DNA from: Verrucomicrobiota bacterium
Lineage (GTDB): Bacteria > Verrucomicrobiota > Verrucomicrobiia > Chthoniobacterales > SZAS-18
Direction of reading: 5' to 3'
Assembly (NCBI GenBank): GCA_019241085.1
Contig: JAFAXH010000121.1
Location: 1-33,229 of the forward strand
DNA: 33,229 nucleotides
This document shows positions 7,840 to 17,992 of the stretch, piece by piece; the first letter of the stretch is position 1, and each line of letters opens with the position of its first letter. Both the position numbers and the translations under genes were made by a program. A model generated the notes under the pieces. That model ran no database searches. It was not told the origin of the DNA and saw only the letters and a list, made by a program, of their open reading frames with translations.

Positions 7840-8904
7840 TCAATTTCTCGGCTCTGGGCGCACCGTCGTCGTGGCCGCGCCGCCGCCGCCGCGGCGCTCG
7901 CGCGTGACCAGCGTCGCCGGGCCGCCTTGCGACCGCGGCACGTTGGCGACCGTGGTTGTCGGCGTGTCGTATTTTTTCGTCGTCGGATAAATGAGCCGCC
8001 ACGGCTGGCGTTTCAGCGTGTCGGTCATTTGATTAAAATTCGTCGCCGCCTGGTTCAGCGTCGGCGTGACACTGGCGACGAGCGCGTTGGCGTCTTTCAT
8101 TGTCGTGTTCGCGCGGCGGCTGGCGGCTTCAAAATTGGCAAGCGTCTTGGCCAGATTGTCGTCCTTGTTCAGTTGATCCGTCGTCCGGTGCAGGTTGGCC
8201 AGCGCGCTTTGCAACTCGCCATCCTTGTCGGCCAGGCCGGCGGTGAGTTTTTGGATGTTGTCGAGCGATTTGCCGAGCGAACCCTCCTTCGCCGTGGTCA
8301 GCGCGAGATTGGCGGCCACGTTTTTGATTTGCGCGAGCGCGCCTTGCAGTTCGCCTTCCTTGTCGAAGAAAACGTTCAAGCTCGCGATGGTCTTGCGCAG
8401 GTCATCGAGCGTCAGTGTGGCGTTGCTGGCGACTGGCTCCAGGATGCGGATGATGCGCGGGATCGTTTCGCTGAAGTCCGGCGAGCGTTCGCCGACAAAG
8501 GTGTAGCCGCTCTCGGCCGCACCCGCGTCTTCGTTGCCCTCGATGAAGTCGATGACCTGCTCGCCGAGCAACCCGAGCTGGCTCATGCGCGCGGTGGCGT
8601 CGCGATACACCCTGGCGTCTTCGTTGATGCGCACCTCGATGAGCACCTCGGCCTCGGGCGACTTGGTCGGGCGCAACGTCTTGGGCACGGGCGAGGAGAT
8701 GTTCACGACCTGCCCGATCTTGCGTCCAGCCAGCGCGACGGCAGCGCCGGGCTTCACGCCGGCGGCGTTGTCGAAGAAGATGCGATACGACTTTTGTTTT
8801 TTGAACAAGCCGGGCACGCCGATGAGCAGGAGCGCGGCGATGAGAACGGCGCTGGTGACGAGCACCAACAAGCCGGTGCGGACTTCGTTTTTTTCAAAGG
8901 TCAT
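7840..8904 (-). CDS. mlaD: MlaD/Mce-family substrate-binding protein of a lipid ABC transporter
   Basis: This 354-residue protein has one N-terminal membrane anchor (about 9-30, TGLLVLVTSAVLIAALLLIG) followed by an MCE/MlaD domain (about 36-115, SYRIFFDNAAGVKPGAAVAL then GRKIGQVVNI). A long helical region follows, with the heptad-like repeat Asp-Asp/Glu-Leu-x-x-Ala-Leu-Ala (about 160-300), and a Thr/Gly/Arg-rich tail. MlaD proteins form periplasmic hexamers anchored to the inner membrane that channel phospholipids between membranes. It starts 12 nt after the mlaF stop and is the third gene of mlaE-mlaF-mlaD. The helical part is longer than in E. coli MlaD (about 183 residues) and resembles the longer MCE proteins whose helices form a tube. 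Confidence 0.92.
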   Translation of the reverse strand: MTFEKNEVRTGLLVLVTSAVLIAALLLIGVPGLFKKQKSYRIFFDNAAGVKPGAAVALAGRKIGQVVNISSPVPKTLRPTKSPEAEVLIEVRINEDARVYRDATARMSQLGLLGEQVIDFIEGNEDAGAAESGYTFVGERSPDFSETIPRIIRILEPVASNATLTLDDLRKTIASLNVFFDKEGELQGALAQIKNVAANLALTTAKEGSLGKSLDNIQKLTAGLADKDGELQSALANLHRTTDQLNKDDNLAKTLANFEAASRRANTTMKDANALVASVTPTLNQAATNFNQMTDTLKRQPWRLIYPTTKKYDTPTTTVANVPRSQGGPATLVTRERRGGGGAATTTVRPEPRN

Positions 8905-8916
8905 GGTCGAAAAAAG

Positions 8917-9840
8917 TTAACGCCCCGCCGTTGTGGTGGCGGGCTGTTCTGGTTTGGGATCGTGGTGCCGCGTGCTGTCCAATATCGGCCCTTCGGTGCG
9001 GCCTTCGACAAATTGCGTCACGACGGGATTTGACGAATGCCGGAACTCCTCGGGCGGACCGTCGGCGATGATCTTGCCCTCGTAGAGCATGACCATCCGC
9101 GTGCCGATGCGAAAGGCGCTGTCCATCTCGTGCGTGACGACGATGCTCGTGGTTTGCGTCTGTTCGGTGAGGTTGATGATTAACTCATCGACGATCGAGG
9201 AAGTCACCGGATCGAGGCCGGCGCTGGGTTCGTCGAAAAGAATCAGCTCGGGATCGAGCACGAGCGCGCGCGCAAGGCCGATGCGTTTTTTCATGCCGCC
9301 AGAAAGCTCGGCGGGCATCGCGCTCTTGACGTTGCCCATGTTCACCATCGCCAGTTTTTCGTCGATGATGCGGTCGATCTCCTCCGGCTTTTGGTCGCTC
9401 AATTCCTCCATCGGCAGCGCCAGATTATCGCGCACCGTGAGCGAGGAGATGAGCGCGGAGTATTGGTAAACCATGCCGATGCGCGCGCGCAGGACGTTCA
9501 ACTCGCGGCGGCCGAGCGCGCTGATCTCGTGCCCGCAGAAGAATACGCGGCCCGCCGTCGGTTGCAGGATACCCATGATGAGCCGCAGCGTCGTGCTCTT
9601 GCCGCTGCCGGAACCGCCCAGCACGATGAGCCGTTCGCCGGGATAGACGGCGAGACTCACGCCATCGAGCACGGTCTTTTTTCCAAAACGCAGGACGACG
9701 TCTTGCAACTCGACGAGCGGCGCGTCGTCGTCGCCGGCGCCGCCGTCATCCGCGTTGGCGGCAGGCGCCGGTTCGCCGTCGTGGAGGTGACGGATCTCGT
9801 CGCGGCGGTCGATGGAATGCGTGGCGGCTTCGGGATTCAC
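8917..9840 (-). CDS. mlaF: ABC transporter ATPase MlaF
   Basis: This is the cytoplasmic ATPase of the Mla-type phospholipid transporter. The 307 residues include Walker A GGSGSGKST (75-83), Q-loop VYQYSALI (124-131), signature LSGGMKKR (179-186), Walker B LILFDEPSAGLD (199-210) and the H-loop His237 in VVTHEMD. The sequence GMVYQYSALISSLTV is diagnostic of the MlaF/Ttg2A group. The N-terminus has about 40 extra acidic residues and the C-terminus a Pro/Thr-rich tail. The ATG overlaps the mlaE stop by 4 nt (ATGA), consistent with translational coupling. Confidence 0.95.
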   Translation of the reverse strand: MNPEAATHSIDRRDEIRHLHDGEPAPAANADDGGAGDDDAPLVELQDVVLRFGKKTVLDGVSLAVYPGERLIVLGGSGSGKSTTLRLIMGILQPTAGRVFFCGHEISALGRRELNVLRARIGMVYQYSALISSLTVRDNLALPMEELSDQKPEEIDRIIDEKLAMVNMGNVKSAMPAELSGGMKKRIGLARALVLDPELILFDEPSAGLDPVTSSIVDELIINLTEQTQTTSIVVTHEMDSAFRIGTRMVMLYEGKIIADGPPEEFRHSSNPVVTQFVEGRTEGPILDSTRHHDPKPEQPATTTAGR

Positions 9841-10634
9841 TGGTTCGGCAGGAGCGCCTGCTGAAGAATGTTAAAGAGCGTGTCGGTGCCGATGACGGTG
9901 GTGACGCTCGTGACCACGCTGGAGGTCGTCGCATTGCCGACGCCCGCCGCGCCGCCTTTGACGGTCAGCCCGCGGTAGCAAGCAACCAGACCGATAATCA
10001 AACCAAAGACGCCGCTTTTGAAAATCCCCATGAGCACGTCGCGCACGCGCAACCCTTCCTGCGTCAGGTCGAAAAAATAGCCCGGCGCGATGTTCAAATA
10101 ATAAAGCGAAACCAGGAACGACCCGAAGACCGCCGCCAACGTGGAGATGACGACCAGACAGGGCAACAGGCCGGTGATCGCCAGCAGCCGCGGCGCGACG
10201 AGGAAGCGCAACGGCCCGAGGCCCATCGCCTCCACGGCCTCGACTTCCTCGCTCACGGTCATTGTGCCCAACTCCGCCGTGAACGCCGCGCCGATGCGCG
10301 CCGCCAGCACGATGCCGGTCATGAGCGGACCCAGCTCGCGCGAGAACGCGATGGCGATGAGCTGCGGCACGAGTCGCTCGGTGCCATAGACCTTCAATTC
10401 CGCGCCGATGAGCAGCGCCATGGTCAGGCCGATGAAAAACGAAACCATCGCCACCAGCGGAATCGAGCCGATGCCGACGCGATCCGTTTGTTCAAAGAGC
10501 ACGCGCCGGCGCAGCGGCGGCCGGCGGCGCGAGACCTGGTCGCCCAGTTCGTTGACCATCCCCAACAGCAGCCGGTAGATGCTGCCAAGCTGGATGAGCG
10601 CGTTGCGCGTGCTGCGGCCGATGGCGCCGATCAT
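9837..10634 (-). CDS. mlaE: ABC transporter permease MlaE
   Basis: This is the inner-membrane permease of the Mla lipid transporter. With the ATG at 10634 the protein is 265 residues, the usual size, and a strong purine-rich ribosome site (GAGGAGG on the minus strand) lies just upstream; longer readings add only Arg/Pro-rich sequence. Hydrophobic segments include VAMVSFFIGLTMALLIGAEL, LLPCLVVISTLAAVFGSFLV and IFKSGVFGLIIGLVACYRGL. The family hallmark is the loop ELGPLMTGIVLAARIGAAF followed by AELGTMTVSEEVEA. It is the first gene of mlaEFD; no mlaC or mlaB is visible here. Confidence 0.94.
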   Translation of the reverse strand: MIGAIGRSTRNALIQLGSIYRLLLGMVNELGDQVSRRRPPLRRRVLFEQTDRVGIGSIPLVAMVSFFIGLTMALLIGAELKVYGTERLVPQLIAIAFSRELGPLMTGIVLAARIGAAFTAELGTMTVSEEVEAVEAMGLGPLRFLVAPRLLAITGLLPCLVVISTLAAVFGSFLVSLYYLNIAPGYFFDLTQEGLRVRDVLMGIFKSGVFGLIIGLVACYRGLTVKGGAAGVGNATTSSVVTSVTTVIGTDTLFNILQQALLPNQ

Positions 10635-10719
10635 CGCCCGCCCTCCTCCTCTGGGTGATAGTGCTGCCGTCGGCGCGCCTGGATGAACCCGCGCACGCGA
10701 CGGAAAGAGAAAAAAGTAG

Positions 10720-11325
<606 letters not shown>

Positions 11326-11488
11326 CGCGCACACGTCCGCCGATGCAACCAAGGCCGCCTCGGCTAGAAAGCGGCCCCGTTGTGGGTAAAAGCGCGCCGA
11401 CGCTGGCAAGGAACGGGCCGCCGAGAAAACGAAGAGACGATTGCTTCATAAGCCAGCTGGGCAACGAACAAACGCTGGACCGGATGAC

Positions 11489-12784
11489 TCAGGGATTGGG
11501 CGTGCCAGTGACAGTGCGCGCGCTGTAGGTGATGCCGCCCGAGTTCGGAATGGTGAACTGCAAGGTGACGCTGACCGAGGCGCCTGGCGCGAGGTCGCCG
11601 CTGCTGGCGACGATGTAGGGGCTGCCAGCCGGCGGGTTGTTGGCCGTCGCGCCGCTGGCATTAGCGAGCGTGGTGTTGGCCGAGAGGTTGTCGAGGACGA
11701 CGTTGATCGGCCCGGCCAGCGGCAGGCTGCCGGCGTTGGTGACGGTGACGACCTGCGTCACGCGGCCAAGCCGTCGGTTCACGCTGTAGCCGCTGCGTTT
11801 GAGCTGCGCGTTGGTAAAGGCGCCGGCCAGGCTGGCGGCGTTGGCGTCCGCCGCGGTGAGCGCCGGCAGGCCGAAGCGCTGCTCGATGGTCTTCAGGATG
11901 GATGACGTGTCGTATGGCGTGTGATCGACGTAACCCTGCCGGGCGAACGGCGAGATGATGATGGCGGGCACGCGCACGCCCGGTCCCCAGATGTCGCGCG
12001 CCGGCGGGGTGACGTGGTCCCAGCGGCCGCCGTGCTCGTCATAGGTGATGACGATCAACGTGCGTGCCCAGAGCTGCGGCTGGGCCTGCACTTGCGCGAC
12101 GAGGTCGGCGACGTGTTGCTGGCCTTGCTGGAGCGAGGCGTAGCCGGGGTGCTCGTTGTCCGGGCCGAGGAATTTCACGAACGAAACCGCCGGCAGCGTG
12201 TTGTTCGCAACATCCTGATAGAAGTTCGCCTTGTCCTGGAGGTGCGCCGCGGAGACTGGGTTGCGCCCGTCGGGATGATTCGCCAAATCCGTGGTGAACG
12301 GCGCGTAGTTGTCGAAGAAGGCGAACGGCTGGTGGTGCCACTGGAAGAGCGGGTTGACGGTATTGGGCGCACCCTGGGTCACCGGATTCGAAGGCGAGGA
12401 ATCGAGCGCGTTGTTCCAGCCGCCGGAATACCATTTCCAAGTCACGTTCGCCGCGCTCAGCAAGTCGCCGATGTTGACGATGAAAGGCCGCGCCGCGTCG
12501 TTCGGATTGGAGTCGTTTTGCGAAGGCAGCAGGCTGGCCGCGTTTGGATCGCCGCCGTGCGATTGCAGGTTTTTCGAGAAGATCGTGTTGACCGCGTAGT
12601 TCTTGTCGAACGTCTTCGTGGAATCGACGAACGAGACGCCGCCGATGGGCGTGATGTTGCCGTCGCGCAGGAGTTTGCCGCTGCCGTTGAGGCTGAGCTG
12701 CCCGTTGTTGTCGAGCGCGGCGATGTTGTTGGGAATCAGGCTGGCGGCGTTTGGATACACGGGCGCCGCGGCGTTTTTCCCCAC
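11489..12784 (-). pseudogene. 3' remnant of an AcpA-like phosphoesterase (acid phosphatase/phospholipase C family)
   Basis: About 425 residues match the second part of PF04185-type phosphoesterases: APVYPNA, then WKWYSGGWNNAL, FQWHHQPFAFFDNYA, LPAVSFVKFLGPDNEHPGYA, the metal-binding ITYDEHGGRWDHVTPP, and VDHTPYDTSSILK. A C-terminal domain of about 110 residues rich in Asn/Thr/Gly looks like a beta-sandwich, common in exported proteins. The family's N-terminal part with the nucleophile and first metal site is missing. Instead the sequence joins the PhoD-like remnant at about 12770-12780, in a different frame, where GGGGAAAAA is one base short of keeping the frame. A GTG at 12784 could only start an incomplete domain. 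Non-functional unless the break is an assembly error. Confidence 0.75.
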
Positions 12785-13430
12785 TGCTGCGCGAAGTAGA
12801 GTTGCTTCGTGCCGTTCGTGTTTGCATCGCTGGCTGAGCTGATCGTGCCGCGGTCCTGCATCGGCTGATAGTTTAAAAACACCTGCTGGAGCGTCTGGAA
12901 ACCACCGCTCTTATTCATGTAAGTGCCGCTGGGGTTGACGTCGTTAGTGCTCACGCGCGCATCCACACCCGCGCCGCTGCTGAAATCAAAAGGCGCGCTG
13001 CCCGTGGTGCTCCCGACCGGTCCGCCCGCCGGCGCGCCGCCGTTGATGTATTGCTTGTTGCCCAGCTCATGATTATCATAGGTCGTGTAGTTGCCCTGGT
13101 CGGCAAAGAAAGGCTGGAGACCATTTTGCCCGCCGCTGTTCACCGGCAAAAACTGCTCGCGATATTTGCGCGAGTAGTCTGCAAGCAACTGCGCCTGGGT
13201 CGCGCCGGTCGAGGAAGGCGCGGGAAGCGTCCCAGTGCTGGTCGCCGCGGCCGAGCCGTTGCTCGCGGTCTCATAAATCGTGTCACCGTCGAGCATGAAG
13301 AAACCTTGCAGGTGAAATCCCGCGTCGCGTCGGTGGCCACGTTTTGCGTCACCAAGCCGGTGGCAAAGGTCGAGTCGGTGAAAAGCTCGCCGCGGCCTCC
13401 AGAATTCCGCTTTCGCCAATGGCCCGACAA
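12771..13430 (-). pseudogene. 5' remnant of a PhoD-like alkaline phosphatase, internally deleted
   Basis: Two pieces in different frames can be read. The first (13430 to about 13310) gives LFTDSTFATGLVTQNVATD and DFTCKV, resembling the N-terminal beta domain of PhoD proteins. The second (about 13310 to 12771) gives FFMLDGDTIYETA, a long Ser/Thr/Gly-rich loop, GNYTTYDNHELGNKQYINGG and KQLYFAQQWGK, which are PhoD metallophosphatase motifs (GDTIYE and DNHELGN carry metal ligands). About 60-80 residues that should separate DFTCKV from FFMLDGD are absent, as are the signal peptide and the C-terminal half. A TGA directly precedes the first piece. The remnant then runs into the AcpA-like fragment. 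Confidence 0.7.
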
Positions 13431-13492
13431 TCACTGAATTGTGAACTTTTCGTCGCCGACGCTCCGGCCCGTTGGCGACCCTTCCAGCCCAC

Positions 13493-13527
13493 AAAAAAAA
13501 GGCCGCCCCGTTGCCAGGGCGGCCTTT
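13493..13527 (-). terminator. Rho-independent terminator of glnN
   Basis: Read on the minus strand, an 8-bp stem (13517-13524 with 13501-13508, GGCCGCCC type) and 8-nt loop are followed by a run of eight T (13500 to 13493). It lies 24 nt after the glnN stop. Confidence 0.92.
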
Positions 13528-13550
13528 CGCTTTTAATGCCGGTTCAGCCG

Positions 13551-15725
13551 TTACTTGATGAACAGCATTTCCTGATACGTCGGCAGCGGCCAGAGGTCGT
13601 CGGCGACCACGCCCTCCAACGCGTCGGCGGCTTCGCGCACCTCGCTCATCGCGGGCAGCACGGCGTCGCGGAAATGTCCGGCGTGATCGGCGGCGCCGCC
13701 GTGGCCGTTGTGGCCGAGCGCGCCGTCGAGCTTGTGCACGGCCGACATCAGCTTGCCCATCAGGTCGGTGACTTGATTGAGCATCGCCGTGTGCGGCTCG
13801 AGGCCGGCGGTTTTCAAACTCGCGGCGGTGGCGGCGAGCTGACCTTGGTAACGCATGGCTGCCGGGAAGATGCTGGTGCGCGCGATTTCGAGCGTCAGGT
13901 TGGCTTCGACGTTGACCGCTTTGTTGTATTGCTCGAAGGCGATCTCCTGCCGGCTCTCCAACTCGCGCTGGCTGAGGATGCCGTATTTCTCGAACACCGC
14001 GACGGTGCTCGCCGAGGTGAGTTGCGGCAGCGCCTCGACGCTGGTTTTCAAGTTCGGCAGGCCGCGCTTGGCGGCTTCGTTGTGCCATTCCTCGGAATAG
14101 CCGTTGCCGTTGAAGATCACGCTGCCGTGCTGATCGACGACTTCTTTCAAGAGCTTTTGCACGGTGGCGTTGAGCTTGTCCGGGCCGGCTTTTTCCAACT
14201 CTGTCGCCAGGTAGTCGAGCGACTCGGCGAGGATGGCGTTGAGCACCATGATCGGCGCGCCGATGGACTGGTTCGAGCCGACGGCGCGGAACTCGAACTT
14301 GTTTCCGGTGAAGGCAAACGGCGAGGTGCGGTTGCGGTCGCCCGCGTCCTTGGGCAACGTCGGCAGGACATCGACGCCGATGTTGAGCGTGCCGCTCTGT
14401 TTCGACGTTTTCGCGCCGCCGGCGCCGATCTGCTGGAACACGTCGGCGAGCTGGTCGCCGAGGAAGATGGAAATGATCGCCGGCGGCGCTTCGTTCGCGC
14501 CGAGCCGGTGGTCGTTGCCGGCGCTGGCGATGACGGCGCGCAGGAGCGCGGCGTGCTTGCTGACCGCGCGGATGACCGCGCCGCAGAAGACGAGGAACTG
14601 CGCGTTTTCGTGCGGGCTGTCGCCGGGTTCGAGCAGGTTGCCTTGCGTGGCGTTGCCGAGCGAGAAGTTGAGGTGCTTGCCGCTGCCGTTGATGCCGGTG
14701 AACGGCTTCTCCGCGAGCAGGCACGCGAGGCCGTATTTCTCCGCGACCCGGCGCAGCGTGATCATCACGAGCTGCTGGTGATCGGCGGCGAGATTCGAGG
14801 TCTCATACACGGGCGCGATCTCGTATTGGCTCGGCGCGACTTCGTTGTGCCGCGTCTTGATCGGGATGCCGAGTTTGTAGAGTTCGCGTTCGGCGTCGAG
14901 CATGCACGCCAGCACGCGGTCCGGGATGACACCGAAGTATTGGTCTTCAAACTCCTGACCCTTCGGCGGCTTCGCGCCAAAGAGCGTGCGGCCGGCGTTG
15001 AGCAGGTCGGGCCGGGAGAAGAAGAAGTTGCGGTCGATGAGGAAGTATTCCTGTTCCGCGCCGGCGGTCGAGGCGACGTGCGCGATGTTCGTGTGGCCAA
15101 AAATTTTCAGCACGCGGCGCGCTTGCTTGTCGAGCGCCTGCATCGCGCGCAGGAGCGGCGTTTTATTATCCAACGCTTCGCCCGTCCACGAGACGAACGC
15201 CGTCGGGATGCAGAGCGTGTTGCCGTTCGGATTTTCGAGAATGTAAGCCGGGCTGGTGATGTCCCACGCCGTGTAGCCGCGCGCTTCAAACGTCGAGCGG
15301 ATGCCGCCGCTCGGGAACGACGACGCGTCCGGCTCGCCCTGGATGAGGGTCTTGCCGGAAAACTCCGCGATCGCGCCGCCCTGGCCGTCGGGCGCGAGGA
15401 AGGAATCGTGCTTCTCGGCGGTCAGGCCGGTGAGCGGATAAAAAACGTGCGCGTAGTGCGTGGCGCCGTTCTCGATGGCCCAATCTTTCAGCGCCGTGGC
15501 GACCACGTCGGCCACCGTCGCGTCGAGCTTGTTGCCGTCGTCGATGGTTTGTTTCAGGCTCTTGTAAATGTTCTTCGGCAAGCGCTCCTTCATCACCGCC
15601 AGGCTGAAAATGTTGGCGCCAAAGACTTCGTGCGAGGGCGACTCGCGGAAGTTCAGTGGTTCTGAAGTGGGTTTGAAGTTGGTGACGGCGCTGATGGCCT
15701 GCAGACGGGAGATGCTTCCACTCAT
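13551..15725 (-). CDS. glnN: Glutamine synthetase type III (GlnN)
   Basis: GlnN makes glutamine from glutamate, ammonium and ATP. The 724-residue length and order match GSIII, not the 450-residue GSI: N-terminal [18 protein letters not shown], then [32 protein letters not shown], the metal-site region [11 protein letters not shown], the substrate signature [16 protein letters not shown] (about residue 340), [14 protein letters not shown], and [20 protein letters not shown]. The C-terminal helical region is typical of the dodecameric GSIII. A terminator lies 24 nt downstream, and a sigma-54-like site 116 nt upstream of the ATG. With amt and glnB it forms the ammonium-assimilation block. No glnA of type I is in the window. 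Confidence 0.96.
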   Translation of the reverse strand: MSGSISRLQAISAVTNFKPTSEPLNFRESPSHEVFGANIFSLAVMKERLPKNIYKSLKQTIDDGNKLDATVADVVATALKDWAIENGATHYAHVFYPLTGLTAEKHDSFLAPDGQGGAIAEFSGKTLIQGEPDASSFPSGGIRSTFEARGYTAWDITSPAYILENPNGNTLCIPTAFVSWTGEALDNKTPLLRAMQALDKQARRVLKIFGHTNIAHVASTAGAEQEYFLIDRNFFFSRPDLLNAGRTLFGAKPPKGQEFEDQYFGVIPDRVLACMLDAERELYKLGIPIKTRHNEVAPSQYEIAPVYETSNLAADHQQLVMITLRRVAEKYGLACLLAEKPFTGINGSGKHLNFSLGNATQGNLLEPGDSPHENAQFLVFCGAVIRAVSKHAALLRAVIASAGNDHRLGANEAPPAIISIFLGDQLADVFQQIGAGGAKTSKQSGTLNIGVDVLPTLPKDAGDRNRTSPFAFTGNKFEFRAVGSNQSIGAPIMVLNAILAESLDYLATELEKAGPDKLNATVQKLLKEVVDQHGSVIFNGNGYSEEWHNEAAKRGLPNLKTSVEALPQLTSASTVAVFEKYGILSQRELESRQEIAFEQYNKAVNVEANLTLEIARTSIFPAAMRYQGQLAATAASLKTAGLEPHTAMLNQVTDLMGKLMSAVHKLDGALGHNGHGGAADHAGHFRDAVLPAMSEVREAADALEGVVADDLWPLPTYQEMLFIK

Positions 15726-15841
15726 AGAGGTCGGATAAAGGTCGAAACGAACAATGCGATACGGTCGCTGACTGCGTCGATTTTGTGTGAGTAATTCCGA
15801 CGGGCTGCAAAACGCACCCCGCCGGGCGAGCCAGCCACCGC

Positions 15842-15859
15842 TAGCAAGACGTGCGCCAA
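15842..15859 (-). promoter_or_regulatory. Putative sigma-54 (-24/-12) promoter of glnN
   Basis: On the minus strand the site reads TTGGCGCACGTCTTGCTA, with GG-N10-GC spacing and the TTGCTA ending also found before glnB. The predicted leader is about 105 nt. Pattern evidence only. Confidence 0.55.
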
Positions 15860-16085
15860 GGCGACGACTATGGGCGAAATGGCTGTCGGCGGGCGCAGCT
15901 TAGCACGGGGCTGCGAGGGAAAAGCAAGGTTTTGTCTTTGCGTCGCATCCCTCGGAATTGGGCAAACCAGTCGCCAGCTTTGTCGAGTTGTGGGCGCGTT
16001 GCGCAAATATCCGCAGCGCCGGTTGCCGCGTTTTTCCCAAACCCTGCCGCGACTGCTGCCAGCACGCGTTGCCTTTTACTCCGCC

Positions 16086-16136
16086 AAAAAAAGCCGGCAG
16101 CCGGCAGGCGTTTTGCACACGCCCAGCCGGCTGCCG
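16086..16136 (-). terminator. Rho-independent terminator of amt
   Basis: On the minus strand an 11-bp perfect stem (16126-16136 with 16095-16105, CGGCAGCCGGC type) with a 20-nt loop is followed, two bases later, by a run of seven T (16092-16086). It lies about 60 nt after the amt stop. Confidence 0.88.
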
Positions 16137-16195
16137 TAATTACTACTCGCGGGCGCGCGTCTGGCGCGCTCACAAGCTTGGTGATCGCTCTTTCT

Positions 16196-17860
16196 TTAGT
16201 GCGTCGCCACGCGCACGTCCGCTGCGGTGTTGAGCGGAGCGCTCGCCGCCGCGGAGTGCATCGCCGCGGCGCCGAGCACCGCGGAGTGGCCGCCGTAGCC
16301 GCTCGTCGCGTCGGTGTAGCCTTCCTCGCCATGTTCGGCGAGATCGAGGCCGCTATATTCGACTTCCTGCGAAGGCCGCAGGCCGACGAGCGCTTTCACC
16401 ACGAAGGCGATGACCGCCGTGCCGACGACGGCGAGCACGACAGTGATGCCCATGGCCGCGAGCTGCTGCGTCCAGAGCGAGTGCGCGGCGACGCGGTCAG
16501 CCAGGCCGTTGGTGGTGGCCGGATTGGCGGCGGCGCCGGCGGCGGCTTTGGCCAGATTCGAGTTCACGTCGGCGGTGGCGAAGATGCCGGTGAGCAACGC
16601 GCCCATCGTGCCGCCGACGGCATGGACGCCGAAGGTGTCCAGCGCGTCGTCATAGCCGAGCCAGGCTTTCAACTTCCAGCAGGCAAAGAAGGGCACGAGG
16701 CCCGCGGCGACGCCGATGGCGACCGCGCCGCTGGCGTTGACGAAACCGCAGGCAGGCGTGATGACGACCAACCCGGCGACGGCGCCCGAGCAGAAGCCCA
16801 GGATGCTGGCTTTGCCTTTGAGGAAATACTCGGCCGTCGCCCAGACAAAGGCGCCGACCGCCGTGGCCAGCGTGGTGGCCATGAACGCATTCGCGGCGAT
16901 GCCGTCGGCCGCCAGGGCGCTGCCGGCGTTAAATCCATACCAGCCGACCCACAACATGCCGGTGCCGATCATGCAAAGCACCATCGAGTGCGGCGGCATG
17001 GCATCCTTGCCGAAGCCGAGGCGCTTGCCCAGAATAAGGCACAGGATCAGCGCGCTCCAGCCCGAGGACATGTGGACGACGGTGCCGCCGGCGAAGTCGA
17101 TCGCGGTGATCTTGGCGTCGGCGTTCCAGACGCCGTTCATGAGGCCGTCGATGCCCCAGATCATGTGCGCGAGCGGGAAGTAAACGACAAACATCCAGAG
17201 CGCGATGAAGAGCATGACGGCGAGGTATTTCATGCGCTCGGCAATCGCGCCGACGATGAGCGCCGGCGTGATGATGGCGAACATGAGCTGATACATCGAG
17301 AAGACGTTGTGCGAGACCCAGTAGGAGTAATCCGTGTTCGGATTGGAATCGACGCCCTTGAGGAAAAGATTCGTCAGCGGATTACCCATGAATGGACTGC
17401 CCTTGGCGAAGACCATCGAGTAGCCGCAAATCCACCACAGGATCGTGATGAGGCCGGCGCAGCCGAGGCATTGCGCCATGACGCTGAGCACGTTCTTGCG
17501 CCGCACGAGACCGCCGTAAAACAGCGCGAGGCCGGGCAGCGTCATGAAAAGCACGAGCGCGGCGGAGGTCATCATCCACGCGTTGTGGCCGGGGCCGGAG
17601 CCGGAAATGTTCGAGGAAATCTTGGCGTCCGTCGCGTCCGCGCCGCGCGCCGCGTTGTTGACGTAGGCTTCCAGGTCGGCGAGGCGCTGCTCGACGTTGG
17701 GCGCAGCCTTGGCGGCGGGCGAAGTGGCAGGAGCGGCGGCAGCGGCGGCGGACGCCGGGGAGTTGCCCGAGTCCTGCGCGTGCGCGGCGACTGGCGCCCC
17801 GAGGGCGAGGACAAACGCACAAGCGAAAGCGGCGAAGGTGGATACAGAGAAGGATTTCAT
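16196..17860 (-). CDS. amt: Ammonium transporter Amt with cleavable N-terminus
   Basis: This is an ammonium channel of the inner membrane, 554 residues from the ATG at 17860. A signal peptide (residues 1 to about 26, ending APVAAHA) and an Ala-rich linker with a short helix (VEQRLADLEAYVNNAA) precede the channel. This long periplasmic N-terminus occurs in many Amt proteins. The channel starts at GHNAWMMTSAALVLFMTLPG and shows FYGGLVRRKNVLSV, the first pore His in DFAGGTVVHMSSGW and the second in LDTFGVHAVGGTMGALLTG. The frame is open upstream to about 18010, but that stretch overlaps the predicted promoter and lacks a signal-like start. A sigma-54-like site lies 132 nt upstream and a terminator downstream. 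PII (glnB) is the expected cytoplasmic regulator. Confidence 0.95.
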   Translation of the reverse strand: MKSFSVSTFAAFACAFVLALGAPVAAHAQDSGNSPASAAAAAAPATSPAAKAAPNVEQRLADLEAYVNNAARGADATDAKISSNISGSGPGHNAWMMTSAALVLFMTLPGLALFYGGLVRRKNVLSVMAQCLGCAGLITILWWICGYSMVFAKGSPFMGNPLTNLFLKGVDSNPNTDYSYWVSHNVFSMYQLMFAIITPALIVGAIAERMKYLAVMLFIALWMFVVYFPLAHMIWGIDGLMNGVWNADAKITAIDFAGGTVVHMSSGWSALILCLILGKRLGFGKDAMPPHSMVLCMIGTGMLWVGWYGFNAGSALAADGIAANAFMATTLATAVGAFVWATAEYFLKGKASILGFCSGAVAGLVVITPACGFVNASGAVAIGVAAGLVPFFACWKLKAWLGYDDALDTFGVHAVGGTMGALLTGIFATADVNSNLAKAAAGAAANPATTNGLADRVAAHSLWTQQLAAMGITVVLAVVGTAVIAFVVKALVGLRPSQEVEYSGLDLAEHGEEGYTDATSGYGGHSAVLGAAAMHSAAASAPLNTAADVRVATH

Positions 17861-17992
17861 TACACGGATAGAGGCTGTGGTAGGAAGTTCCCGAACAATT
17901 GTTGTTTGTTGTCCCTTGTTGGTGGAAATGCCGCCGTGGCCGGCGCGCCGAGAACCATTCCCGACGGCCGGTTGGCAACGGCGGCGGTGGCT

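Larger units (their letters stand above)
15726..16195. other. Intergenic region between amt and glnN (470 nt)
   Basis: From right to left in the direction of transcription this spacer holds the amt terminator (16086-16136), about 225 nt with no recognisable gene, the sigma-54-like site of glnN (15842-15859), and the 116-nt glnN leader. The middle part is where activator (NtrC-type) sites would be expected, but I found no clear TGCACC-type dyad there. Confidence 0.6.

Noticed and set aside
11371..11421. Hairpin between glnB and the phosphatase scar (GCGGCC...GGCCGC)
   Set aside because: The stem has a bulge, the loop is about 30 nt and no T-run follows on either strand, so a terminator call is not supported.
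12736..14724. 662-codon minus-strand frame running from inside glnN into the PhoD-like remnant
   Set aside because: The glnN part is out of frame and Arg/Gln-rich, and the frame crosses the glnN terminator. Only its last 180 or so codons are real (PhoD-like).
13344..15665. Very long open frame on the plus strand opposite glnN (773 codons)
   Set aside because: It is antisense to a full, conserved glutamine synthetase; the Arg/Val/Glu-rich translation has no domain. GC-rich coding DNA commonly leaves the opposite strand open.
17895..17930. TTGTTGT duplication in the amt leader as a fifth heptamer array
   Set aside because: Only two clear units and no inverted partner; too short to separate from chance.
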